The translations under genes were made by a program, and so were the position numbers. Shown here piece by piece: positions 16,683 through 24,870 of a stretch of 64,000 nucleotides of DNA; the first letter of the stretch is position 1; every line of letters begins with the position of its first letter. The notes beneath the pieces are model-generated. The model worked only from the letters and a program-made list of their open reading frames with translations. It ran no database searches and was not told where the DNA came from. Source of the DNA: Xaviernesmea oryzae. GTDB taxonomy: Bacteria > Pseudomonadota > Alphaproteobacteria > Rhizobiales > Rhizobiaceae. The stretch covers positions 1,512,001 to 1,576,000 of the forward strand of contig NZ_FXAF01000006.1 in NCBI RefSeq assembly GCF_900177415.1, in the 5' to 3' direction.

Positions 16683-17099
16683 TCACCGCGATTTCCAGGC
16701 GACGACCATCAATGCGCCGATGACGGTGATGTGCTCCATCACCACATGAAACTCGATCGTCTTGAACGGTTCCTCCATCGCCCAGAAATTATGGGCGATC
16801 GGAATGGTGAGCGCCGTGAAGACGGCAAGCGCACCGGCACCCAGCCAGGTCCAGCGGTTGAGGATGATCAGCGCCGAACCGACCAGCTGCGTGACGATCG
16901 TCGCGATGTTGAAAAGTGCGGCGGGCTCCAGCCCGAAATGCGCCATCTCTCCGACGCCGGCCTGGAAGTCGATGATTTTCGAGAGCCCGCTTCCCCAGAA
17001 CATGAAGGTGAGGACGATGCGCGCGAGATAGCCGAACCACGTCGCGCTCGTGATTGCAGAAACCGGATTCCCGAAACTGTTTGTCTGAACGCTCGCCAT
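16683..17099 (-). CDS. DoxX-family membrane protein
   Basis: 138 residues from the ATG at 17099, which has GGGGGAG just upstream; a further in-frame start 30 bp upstream is less likely. Four hydrophobic helices with the early LARIVLTFMFWGSGLSKIIDF and the final MEHITVIGALMVVAW match DoxX/DoxD-like proteins. The family is linked to quinone or thiosulfate redox chemistry in some bacteria, but most members have no known role. It stands alone, convergent with the transpeptidase. Confidence 0.85.
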   Translation of the reverse strand: MASVQTNSFGNPVSAITSATWFGYLARIVLTFMFWGSGLSKIIDFQAGVGEMAHFGLEPAALFNIATIVTQLVGSALIILNRWTWLGAGALAVFTALTIPIAHNFWAMEEPFKTIEFHVVMEHITVIGALMVVAWKSR

Positions 17100-17220
17100 G
17101 AACTCCCCCCTTATCGATGCTCCCGCCATCTATAGCGGACCGCGGGTTCATCGATAAGATGCGGCGAAGCCGAATACACCCATTTCGCGAAATGGAGGCT
17201 TTTCGGCAACATGGACGGGG

Positions 17221-18237
17221 TCAGAAGCCGGAGAGCACGATCTTGCCCCTGGTGCGGCCGCTTTCGATCATCGCATGGGCTTTCTTGAGGTTCGCGGCGT
17301 TGATCGTGCCGAGCGTCTCCGACAGCGTCGTGCGGATTTTCTTCGCATCCACGAGTTCGGCCACGTGGTTCAGGAGCTTGTGCTGTTCGATCATGTCGGC
17401 GGTCTGCCAGACGGGCCGGGCGAACATCATTTCCCAATGGATCGAGAGTGCCTTGCGCTTGAACGGGCGCAGATCCATCGGCGCCTTCGGATCGTCGATC
17501 AGCGCGAAACGGCCCTGCGGAGCGATCAGTTCGAGGATATCGTCGACATGCTGCTCCGTCTCGGTCGTCGAGAAGACGAAGGCGGGATTGCCGATCGCCA
17601 TTTCGGCGAGCTGCTTCGCCATCGGCTTCGAATGGTCGATGACGTGATGGGCGCCGAGTTCCCGGATCCAGGCTTGCGTTTCCGGCCGTGAACCGGTGCC
17701 TATCACGGTAACGTCGGAAAGCTCGCGGAGCAGCTGGATGGCGATCGAGCCGACGCCGCCCGCGCCGCCGATGACGAGCACGGCATTCCACGCGCCGGCC
17801 ACCTTGTCCTGCACCTTCATGCGGTGGAACAGCGTCTCGTAGGCGGTGATCGCCGTCAGCGGCAGGGCGGCGGCCTCTTCGAAGCTCAGGCTTTTCGGCT
17901 TGAAGCCCACGATCCGCTCGTCGACCAGATGGAATTCCGCATTGGTCCCCGGCCGGTTGATCGCGCCGGCGTAATAGACCTCGTCGCCCGGCTTGAAGAG
18001 CTTGACGTCCGGGCCGGCGGCCTTCACCACGCCGGCCGCATCATAGCCGAGGATGCGGTGCTGGCCGGGTTCGACCGGGGCCGAGGCGCGCACCTTGGTG
18101 TCGACCGGGTTGACGGAGACCGCCTTGATCTCGACGAGCAGGTCGCGCCCCTTTGCCTCCGGAACGGAGAGCTCGATATCGATCAGCGAGGTTTCGGCAC
18201 TGATGGGCTGGGGCGTGTTGAAGCCGACGGCGCGCAT
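17221..18237 (-). CDS. zinc-type alcohol dehydrogenase-like / quinone oxidoreductase
   Basis: 338 residues of the MDR superfamily. The GroES-like N-terminal domain has VSVNPVDTKVR and ILGYDAAGVV, and the nucleotide-binding domain has VLVIGGAGGVGSIAIQLL. The structural-zinc cysteine cluster is absent, as in zinc-independent quinone oxidoreductases. The start is the ATG at 18237 with AAGGAGAC upstream. It faces an HxlR regulator 126 bp away, a frequent pairing for quinone- or aldehyde-induced detoxification genes. A role as NADPH:quinone reductase is inferred. Confidence 0.87.
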   Translation of the reverse strand: MRAVGFNTPQPISAETSLIDIELSVPEAKGRDLLVEIKAVSVNPVDTKVRASAPVEPGQHRILGYDAAGVVKAAGPDVKLFKPGDEVYYAGAINRPGTNAEFHLVDERIVGFKPKSLSFEEAAALPLTAITAYETLFHRMKVQDKVAGAWNAVLVIGGAGGVGSIAIQLLRELSDVTVIGTGSRPETQAWIRELGAHHVIDHSKPMAKQLAEMAIGNPAFVFSTTETEQHVDDILELIAPQGRFALIDDPKAPMDLRPFKRKALSIHWEMMFARPVWQTADMIEQHKLLNHVAELVDAKKIRTTLSETLGTINAANLKKAHAMIESGRTRGKIVLSGF

Positions 18238-18324
18238 GGATGTCTCCTTGGTTCCTTTTGTCTGCGTTGCGTGGAGACTAGATGGCGCGTATGTTCCACG
18301 AGCGCAAGAATGCACATTTTTGGC

Positions 18325-18343
18325 CTATAGTGTCGAAAAGTAT
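18325..18343. promoter_or_regulatory. candidate HxlR operator
   Basis: TATAGTGTCGAAAAGTATA is an inverted repeat (TATAGT...AGTATA, one mismatch between arms) lying 21 bp before the HxlR start codon, inside the divergent promoter region. HxlR/YodB regulators bind short A/T-rich dyads of this type next to their target genes. Confidence 0.45.
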
Positions 18344-18363
18344 ACCGTGAAAGGACGCCGCCC

Positions 18364-18759
18364 ATGTCGAAACCGCGCGCCAAGCTGACCGGCAATTTTC
18401 CCGGCTGTCCGGTGGAATCGACGCTGAGTTTCCTCGACGGAAAATGGAAGGGTGTGATCCTCTATCACCTGCTCCAGGAGGGGACCCTGCGCTTCAACGA
18501 ACTTCGCCGCCGCATTCCGTCGGTGACGCAGCGCATGCTGACGAAGCAGCTCAGGGAGCTGGAAGAGGCGGGGCTGGTGGAGCGCACCGTGTTTCCGGTC
18601 GTGCCGCCGCGCGTCGATTACAAGCTGACGCCGCTGGGTTTGAGCCTGGCACCGGTCGTCGAGGCGCTGCGCATATGGGGCAAGGAGCACGTCGTCTGCG
18701 AGAACGGCAGCAAATACGTGGTCATGCCCGAAGGGAAGGCCGCTTCGAAGGCGGCCTGA
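18364..18759 (+). CDS. HxlR-family transcriptional regulator
   Basis: 131 residues of winged-helix DNA-binding fold. FPGCPVESTLSFLDGKWKG, then RFNELRRRIPSVTQRMLTKQ and LEEAGLVERTVFPVVPPRVD, are the HxlR family hallmarks. The Cys near residue 15 is at the position used by YodB/HypR-type members to sense quinones or disulfide stress. AAAGGA 9 nt upstream supports the start. It probably controls the divergent oxidoreductase, and perhaps the exporter that converges on it. Confidence 0.92.
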   Translation: MSKPRAKLTGNFPGCPVESTLSFLDGKWKGVILYHLLQEGTLRFNELRRRIPSVTQRMLTKQLRELEEAGLVERTVFPVVPPRVDYKLTPLGLSLAPVVEALRIWGKEHVVCENGSKYVVMPEGKAASKAA

Positions 18760-18762
18760 CCG

Positions 18763-20004
18763 TCAGGCCGTCCCGCGTTTCTTCTCGAGCAGGACCGAGG
18801 CGAAGAAGACGCCGAGCCCCAGCAGCGACAGGAGCGATCCGACATAGCCGGTGGCCGCAAAACCCCAGCCCCAGGTGATCACCAGGCCGCCGAGCCAGGC
18901 GCCGAGCGCGTTGGCGATGTTGAAGGCCGAATGGTTCGAGGCGGCGGCGAGCGTCTGCGCGTCCGCCGCGACGTCCATCAGGCGGGTCTGAAGGGCAGGG
19001 CCGGCGGCGAATCCGCAGCCGATCAGGAAGACGCAGATGCCGAGCACGACCGGATATTGCGCGAAGAGCCCGAAGACGCCCATGACGACGATGTTGAACA
19101 CCATCACGCCGCCGATCGTGCCCTTCAGCGATACGTCCGCCAGGCGCGAGCCCAGGATGTTGCCGACATTCATGCCGATGCCGAACAGCGCCAGCACGAT
19201 CGAGACCATGGTCACCGGCATCCCCGCCGTCACCGTCGTGGTCGAGGCGATATAGCTGAAGACCGAGAACATGCCGCCGAAGCCGACGGCGGCGATCCCG
19301 AGCGTCAGCCACACCTGCGCGCGGCCGAAGGCGCCGAGCTCGCGCCGGATGCTCGCCCCTTCCTGCACCTTGTCGCGCGGCTGGAAATACCAGAGGAGCG
19401 CCACGGTGACGGCGCCGATGCCGCCGACCAGGAAGAAGGCGGCGCGCCAGTTGAGCATCTGGCCCATGAAGGTGGCGATCGGCGTGCCGATGAGCGTCGC
19501 GACGGTCAGCCCCAGCATGACGCGGCCGACGGCCCGGGCGCGCTTGTCGAGCGGCACCATGGACGCGGCGACCAGCGCCGCCACGCCGAAATAGGCGCCG
19601 TGCGGCAGGCCGGTGATGAAGCGCAGGATGGTGAAGCTCCAGAAATCCGGAGCGATGGCGCTCAGGATATTGCCGACCGCGAAGAGGCCCATCAGGCAGA
19701 GAAGCAGGGTCCGGCGCGGCAGGCGCGCCGCGAGCACCGCGATGATCGGCGCTCCCACCACGACGCCGAGCGCATAGGCGCTGATGACGTATCCCGCCAT
19801 CGGAATGCTGACGTCATAGGTCGATGCCACGTCCGGAAGCAGGCCCATGATCGCGAATTCGCCGGTGCCTATGCCGAAGCCGCCGACCGCAAGAGCGATC
19901 TCGATGAGAATGACGGCGAGCCGGGAGAGGGCGGGAGCACTTTCGAGGACTTGCGGTTCCGAACGGTCGCGTGCGGAATCGAAGGAAGCGGCGGAATCGG
20001 TCAT
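18763..20004 (-). CDS. MFS exporter (DHA1/AraJ-like)
   Basis: 413 residues with a ~30-residue polar N-terminus and about 12 helices. The signature loop between helices 2 and 3 is present in degenerate form (LAARLPRRTLLL), and GIGTGEFAIMGLLPDVA is characteristic of the AraJ/YdhP sugar- or drug-efflux subgroup of DHA1. It is a proton antiporter of unknown substrate. It ends 3 bp from the HxlR stop codon, convergent. No strong ribosome binding site is visible before the chosen ATG, so the true start could be at one of the later codons. Confidence 0.88.
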   Translation of the reverse strand: MTDSAASFDSARDRSEPQVLESAPALSRLAVILIEIALAVGGFGIGTGEFAIMGLLPDVASTYDVSIPMAGYVISAYALGVVVGAPIIAVLAARLPRRTLLLCLMGLFAVGNILSAIAPDFWSFTILRFITGLPHGAYFGVAALVAASMVPLDKRARAVGRVMLGLTVATLIGTPIATFMGQMLNWRAAFFLVGGIGAVTVALLWYFQPRDKVQEGASIRRELGAFGRAQVWLTLGIAAVGFGGMFSVFSYIASTTTVTAGMPVTMVSIVLALFGIGMNVGNILGSRLADVSLKGTIGGVMVFNIVVMGVFGLFAQYPVVLGICVFLIGCGFAAGPALQTRLMDVAADAQTLAAASNHSAFNIANALGAWLGGLVITWGWGFAATGYVGSLLSLLGLGVFFASVLLEKKRGTA

Positions 20005-20259
20005 GACGTTGAATCAGCAGAAAAAAAGATGCGGGTAAGATGTGGGAGACATCCACCCGCTCTGGAGGTGAGCGGCCATCGAAATGACCTGAATGGAAGA
20101 TTAGCATGTCGTTGTGCATCGCGGTAGGCCCCTTGCTCACTTCACGGGATTGTGTGCGCAGACCCGCGCGGCCGGAGCGGTGTTGATAAAACCGTCGGCC
20201 GCAACCATTTCTCAGATGAACCGTTGTCCCGCGCCGATCCGCGCGCAGAGCCTTATGCG

Positions 20260-21198
20260 ATGAACCTGTTTGCCGTTTTCAACCGCGATGGCGGGACCTT
20301 CAGAACCACCGACATGGATGCTTATTGCGCCCGCGCCGTCGAGGCGTTCGAGGCTCAAGGACATCAGATCGAATGCCACGTGGTCTCCGGCGATCAGGTG
20401 GTGGCGACCATGGAGAAGGGCGCTGCCGCGAGCGGTGTCGAGGGCCTCGTCGCCGGCGGCGGCGACGGCACGATTTCCGCCGCGGCGGGCATCGCCTGGA
20501 AAAGCGGCATTGCGCTGGGCGTCGTGCCGGCCGGCACGATGAACCTCTTTGCCCGCTCCCTGAAGCTGCCGCTCGACATCTGGCAGGTGCTCGATGCGCT
20601 GGCGGTCGCCACCCCGGAGAATATCGACATAGCCAGCGCCAACGGCAGAAGCTTCGTGCACCAGTTTTCCGCCGGCATGCACGCCCGCCTGGTCCGGTAC
20701 CGCAATTCGATGACCTTCGCCTCGCGGCTGGGAAAGATCCGCGCAAGCACGCGGGCGGCGATCGGCGTGATGTTCAATCCGCCGGAATTCGAGGTCGAGT
20801 TCAAGGCCGAGGGCAAGGTCGGGCATCGCAAGGTTTCGGCGATCTCCGTCTCCAACAACGAGTTCGGCCCCGATCCCTTGATGTATGCGGACAGTCTCAC
20901 TCGCGGCCATCTCGGCTTCTATATCGCCGATCCTTTGAAGCCTGCGGGGGTGGCGAAACTGGCGTTCGACATCCTGCGCGGCCGGCTGAAGGAAAATCCC
21001 TCCGTCACGGCCATGACGGCGACCGAGGTCGAACTGCATTTCCCGCGCGAGCGGCACGATATCCGATGCGTCATCGACGGCGAGCTCCTGCCGATGGACC
21101 GCGACGTGCTCTTGAAGGTCCATGCCGGAGAGTTGAAGGTGCTGGTCAACGAGCCGCAGCAGCGGGAGGAGGTCGAGCAGGACGGCAGCGGGATCTGA
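20260..21198 (+). CDS. diacylglycerol kinase family lipid kinase
   Basis: 312 residues from the ATG at 20260 (MNLFAVFNRDGGTFR); the frame is open 36 codons further up but that part looks non-coding. The catalytic glycine-rich loop AGGGDGTISAAAG and the following GVVPAGTMNLFAR are diagnostic of DAGK_cat enzymes (YegS/DgkB-like), which phosphorylate diacylglycerol, sphingosine or similar lipids. SNNEFGPDPLMYADS belongs to the C-terminal beta-sandwich domain. It is probably cytoplasmic and membrane-associated; the lipid substrate is unknown. Confidence 0.92.
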   Translation: MNLFAVFNRDGGTFRTTDMDAYCARAVEAFEAQGHQIECHVVSGDQVVATMEKGAAASGVEGLVAGGGDGTISAAAGIAWKSGIALGVVPAGTMNLFARSLKLPLDIWQVLDALAVATPENIDIASANGRSFVHQFSAGMHARLVRYRNSMTFASRLGKIRASTRAAIGVMFNPPEFEVEFKAEGKVGHRKVSAISVSNNEFGPDPLMYADSLTRGHLGFYIADPLKPAGVAKLAFDILRGRLKENPSVTAMTATEVELHFPRERHDIRCVIDGELLPMDRDVLLKVHAGELKVLVNEPQQREEVEQDGSGI

Positions 21199-21230
21199 GC
21201 CCTGATGCCGATGACCATGCGGCCTTTCCT

Positions 21231-21974
21231 TCAGGTGGACGAGACGACCCGGTTCCGGCCGCCTGCCTTGGCCTCGTAAAGATTGGCGTCGGCCGCCCTG
21301 AGGCTTTCGTGAGGATCGAAGCCCGTGGTGCAGTGAAAGGCGCCTATGCTTGCCGACACCGGGACGGCGGCACCGAAGGGGGAACGCAGATCCATATGCT
21401 CGATGAGCCTGCGGACCTCTTCGCATCGTCCCGTCATTTCATCGATCGCCAGGCCGCCTTGAAAGAGTGCGAACTCTTCGCCCCCGAGACGGCCCGCTAT
21501 GTCGAACCGCCCCCGATAGGTGGCGAGCATCTGCCCCGTCCGGCGGAGCGCCTCGTCGCCTGTCGCATGGCCGTAGCGGTCGTTGATCGACTTGAAATGG
21601 TCGAGGTCGAGGAAGATCAGCGTTCCGGTCACGCCCTCGCGGCTGAAGGCCTCCAGCTCCTCCATAAAGGCGCCCCGGTTCAATATGCCGGTCAGGCTGT
21701 CCCGGCGGGATTGCAGGCGGAGCTCTTCATAGGCGATCGCCAGCTTGCGTAGCGCGTCCGAGGCCGTCGCCTCCGCACGCTTGATCCTCTCCGCCTGCCA
21801 GAAATGCACGGCCGAAGCCGGAATGGAAATGGCAAGCGGGCAGACGATGGTCATGACCAGTCCGGCCCCGGCCACCTGTCCGCCCAGCATGGGAACGAAG
21901 GTGAAGGATATGGCCAGCGAAGCCAGCAGGGAGAACAGGCCCGTCAGAAGTGACTTGGCGAGAACGATACGCAT
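21231..21974 (-). CDS. diguanylate cyclase with two N-terminal membrane helices
   Basis: 247 residues from the ATG at 21974. Two hydrophobic helices (about residues 8-30 and 36-57) are followed by a helical linker and a GGDEF domain with the active motif GGEEF at 164-168. It should make cyclic-di-GMP at the inner membrane. The inhibitory I-site RxxD normally five residues before GGEEF is not present (GRFD stands there), so product inhibition at that site is unlikely. There is no periplasmic sensor domain, so the input signal is unclear. It is convergent with the lipid kinase. Confidence 0.92.
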   Translation of the reverse strand: MRIVLAKSLLTGLFSLLASLAISFTFVPMLGGQVAGAGLVMTIVCPLAISIPASAVHFWQAERIKRAEATASDALRKLAIAYEELRLQSRRDSLTGILNRGAFMEELEAFSREGVTGTLIFLDLDHFKSINDRYGHATGDEALRRTGQMLATYRGRFDIAGRLGGEEFALFQGGLAIDEMTGRCEEVRRLIEHMDLRSPFGAAVPVSASIGAFHCTTGFDPHESLRAADANLYEAKAGGRNRVVSST

Positions 21975-22073
21975 CAAAGGTGCCAAAAGATATCAGGTAT
22001 CCACTAGCCTCCCGGATTTAAGATAGGCTGAAGAAGTATCTTAAACATCAACGGTTATCCGGTTGGCGAACCG

Positions 22074-23423
22074 TCAGATTCTGGGCAGATAGGTCCGGTA
22101 GTCGAAATCGCTGACCGTGCGAAGATAGGTGATCGCCTCCTTGCGCTTCGTGTCGCCATAGAGCTTCTGGTAGCGTTCCCCGAAGACATCCCTGATGAAG
22201 GGAGAGGCGGCAAAGTCCTCGACCGCGGTCAGGAAATCATGCGTCAGCTTCCTTGCGCCTTCCGGCGCCGCCGCTCCGGGCTCGGTCGGCGGGCCGGGAT
22301 CGAGCGTCCCGTCGAGGCCCAGGAGCATGCCGCCGAGGATGGCGGTCAGGAGCAGGTAGGGATTGGCGTCCGCCCCGGCGACGCGGTGCTCGATACGGGC
22401 GGCAGGTCCATGGGCATCGGGGATCCGCACCGCCGTGCCGCGATGGCCGAAACCCCAGTCGATGTCGACCGGCGCGAAGGAGCCCGGCTGAAAGCGGCGG
22501 TAGGAATTGGCGAAGGGCGCGAAGATCAGCTGCGCGTCGCGCATCGTGTTCAACAGCCCGGCCGAGACGGATTTGAGCCGCGCAGGATCGCCGCCCTTCG
22601 CGTCGAGCACGTTGTCGCCGTTGCGGTCGACGACGCTCGCATGCACATGCAGGCCGGAACCCGCCTGGTCGGCATAGGGTTTCGCCATGCAGGTGGATTT
22701 GAGGCCGTGTTTTCTGGCGGCCTGCTCGGCGATGCGCTTGAGGTAGATGCAGTCGTCCGCAGCCGCCAGCGCATCGGCCCGGTGAAGCAGGTTGATCTCG
22801 AACTGGCCGGGGCCGAATTCGGCGGCCGTCGCATCCGCCGGCAGGCCCTGCGCGCTCGCCCAGGCCCGCACGGTCTGCAGGTAATCGTCGAGCGCGTCGA
22901 CGGCGCTCATGTCGTAGAGCTGGAAACCGTTCGGCTCGCCGCGATACGTCAGCCGTTCCGGCGGACGCGGTTTTCCGGTTTCGCGCCAGTCGTCCTGCAC
23001 CACGTAGAATTCGAGCTCGGTCGCCACCACCGGCGTCAATCCGCGCTCCTCGTAGCGCTTCAGCATGGCGGCAAGGATGCCGCGCGGGTCCATGAAACTC
23101 GGCTCGCCGGTGAGCTCGTGCATGGTGGAAAGCACCTGGCTCGATCCCTCCGGCGCCCAGGGCATCGGCGCAAGGCTGCGCCTGTCGGGAATGCAGACCC
23201 CGTCCGGATCGCCGATCGTCAGGGAAAGCCCGGTGATATCGTCGTTGTCGTCGCCCCAGATGTCGAGCGATTGCGTGGACGTGGGCAGCCGCACGGCGCC
23301 GTCCCAGACCTTCTTCTCCTTATCTAGGGGGATGCGCTTGCCGCGCAGGTCGCCGTTCATGCCGACGAGCAGGATTTCGATATAGGGCGGGGCGGTCTTC
23401 TCTGCGGACGTGGGGGCGGCCAT
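22074..23423 (-). CDS. glutamine synthetase-like ligase, probable gamma-glutamylputrescine synthetase
   Basis: 449 residues. The catalytic glutamine synthetase domain is recognised by ATELEFYVV, EFGPGQFEINLLH, GSGLHVHASV, NSYRRFQPGSFAP and the arginine motif RIEHRVAGADANPYL. The length and the short N-terminal beta-grasp domain fit PuuA-type enzymes rather than GlnA. It is divergent from a putrescine-type aminotransferase 76 bp away, which favours polyamine breakdown. The start is the ATG at 23423; an upstream open frame is not used. Confidence 0.88.
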   Translation of the reverse strand: MAAPTSAEKTAPPYIEILLVGMNGDLRGKRIPLDKEKKVWDGAVRLPTSTQSLDIWGDDNDDITGLSLTIGDPDGVCIPDRRSLAPMPWAPEGSSQVLSTMHELTGEPSFMDPRGILAAMLKRYEERGLTPVVATELEFYVVQDDWRETGKPRPPERLTYRGEPNGFQLYDMSAVDALDDYLQTVRAWASAQGLPADATAAEFGPGQFEINLLHRADALAAADDCIYLKRIAEQAARKHGLKSTCMAKPYADQAGSGLHVHASVVDRNGDNVLDAKGGDPARLKSVSAGLLNTMRDAQLIFAPFANSYRRFQPGSFAPVDIDWGFGHRGTAVRIPDAHGPAARIEHRVAGADANPYLLLTAILGGMLLGLDGTLDPGPPTEPGAAAPEGARKLTHDFLTAVEDFAASPFIRDVFGERYQKLYGDTKRKEAITYLRTVSDFDYRTYLPRI

Positions 23424-23499
23424 CGGCAAGTCTTCTGAAGGGTTGCGGAACCTCGTTCGTAGCCGATAAGAATCGGTGGCACAATCAGAGGCCGAAACC

Positions 23500-24867
23500 A
23501 TGAACGACAAGCCCGCCCTTTCCAATCTCGCCGCGATCGACGCCGCCCATCACCTGCATCCGTTTTCGGACATGAAGGAACTGAACGCCAGGGGCACGCG
23601 CATCATCGAACGGGCCGAAGGCGTCTTCATCTACGATTCGACCGGCAGGAAATATCTCGATGCCTTTGCCGGGCTGTGGTGCGTCAATGTCGGCTACGGC
23701 CGCAAGTCGATCGCGGAAGCCGCCTACCGGCAGATGCAGGAACTGCCCTATTACAACAGCTTCTTCGGCACCACGACGCCGCCCGCGACGCTGCTCGCCC
23801 AGAAGATCGCCTCGCACGCGGGCGACAGGCTGAAGCGCGTCTTCTTCACCAATTCCGGCTCGGAGGCGACCGATACCTGGTTCCGCATGGCGCGGGTCTA
23901 TTGGAAGGCGCTGGGCAAGCCTGGGAAGACTGAGGTCATCGCCCGCAGGAACGGCTACCACGGCTCGACAGTCGCCGGTGCCTCTCTCGGCGGCATGAAG
24001 CTCATGCACGAGCAGGGCAACCTGCCGATCGAAGGCATCCACCATATCGGCCAGCCCTATTGGTATGCGGAGGGTGGCGATCTCTCGCCCGCCGAATTCG
24101 GCCTCAAGGCCGCCCGCGAACTGGAGGCGAAGATCGAGGAGCTCGGCGACGACCGCGTCGCCGCCTTCGTCGCCGAGCCGATCCAGGGGGCAGGGGGCGT
24201 CATCATTCCGCCGGAGACCTATTGGCCGGAGATCGCCCGCATCTGCAAGGCGAAGAACATCCTGCTCGTGGTGGACGAGGTGATCTGCGGTTTCGGGCGG
24301 TTGGGCGAATGGTTCGGCCATCAGCATTACGGCGTCGAGCCGGATCTGGCGCCGATCGCCAAGGGCCTCTCCTCCGGTTACCTGCCGATCGGCGGCGTGC
24401 TGGTGTCCGATCGCGTCGCCGATGTCATGGTGGGCGAGCTCGGCGACTTCTATCACGGCTTCACCTATTCCGGTCATCCGGTGTCGGCCGCCGCCGCACT
24501 CGAAAACATCCGTATCATCGAGGAGGAAGGGCTGGTGGAGCGGGTGCGCGACGATATCGGCCCCTATTTCGCAAAAGCCTGGAAGAGCCTCGAGGATCAC
24601 GCGGTGGTCGGCGAGGCCGAAAGCGTCGGCCTGATGGGAGGCCTGCAGCTTAGCCCTGACAAGGCGACCCGCCGCCGCTATGCGAAACCCGACGATGCCG
24701 GGATCCTGGTGCGCAATCACTGCCTCGAAAACGGCCTCGTCATGCGCGCGACGGCCGATCGCATGCTCGCTTCGCCTGCCCTGACCATCAGCCGCGCGGA
24801 GGTCGACGAGGTGGTCGAAAAGCTTCGCAAGGCGCTCGACCACCTGCGCGACACCGTGAAGGAATAG
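23500..24867 (+). CDS. class III omega-aminotransferase (putrescine/SpuC type)
   Basis: 455 residues. The PLP-binding region contains VVDEVICGFGRLGEWF and IAKGLSSGYLPIGGVL, whose lysine forms the Schiff base, and FTNSGSEATDTWFRMA binds the phosphate. Opening with HHLHPFSDMKELNARGTRII is typical of SpuC/putrescine-pyruvate aminotransferases. Together with the divergent glutamine synthetase-like gene it suggests a polyamine catabolic pair. AGAGG 9 nt upstream of the ATG at 23500 fixes the start. Beta-alanine or other omega-amino acids are alternative substrates. Confidence 0.9.
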   Translation: MNDKPALSNLAAIDAAHHLHPFSDMKELNARGTRIIERAEGVFIYDSTGRKYLDAFAGLWCVNVGYGRKSIAEAAYRQMQELPYYNSFFGTTTPPATLLAQKIASHAGDRLKRVFFTNSGSEATDTWFRMARVYWKALGKPGKTEVIARRNGYHGSTVAGASLGGMKLMHEQGNLPIEGIHHIGQPYWYAEGGDLSPAEFGLKAARELEAKIEELGDDRVAAFVAEPIQGAGGVIIPPETYWPEIARICKAKNILLVVDEVICGFGRLGEWFGHQHYGVEPDLAPIAKGLSSGYLPIGGVLVSDRVADVMVGELGDFYHGFTYSGHPVSAAAALENIRIIEEEGLVERVRDDIGPYFAKAWKSLEDHAVVGEAESVGLMGGLQLSPDKATRRRYAKPDDAGILVRNHCLENGLVMRATADRMLASPALTISRAEVDEVVEKLRKALDHLRDTVKE

Positions 24868-24870
24868 AGC

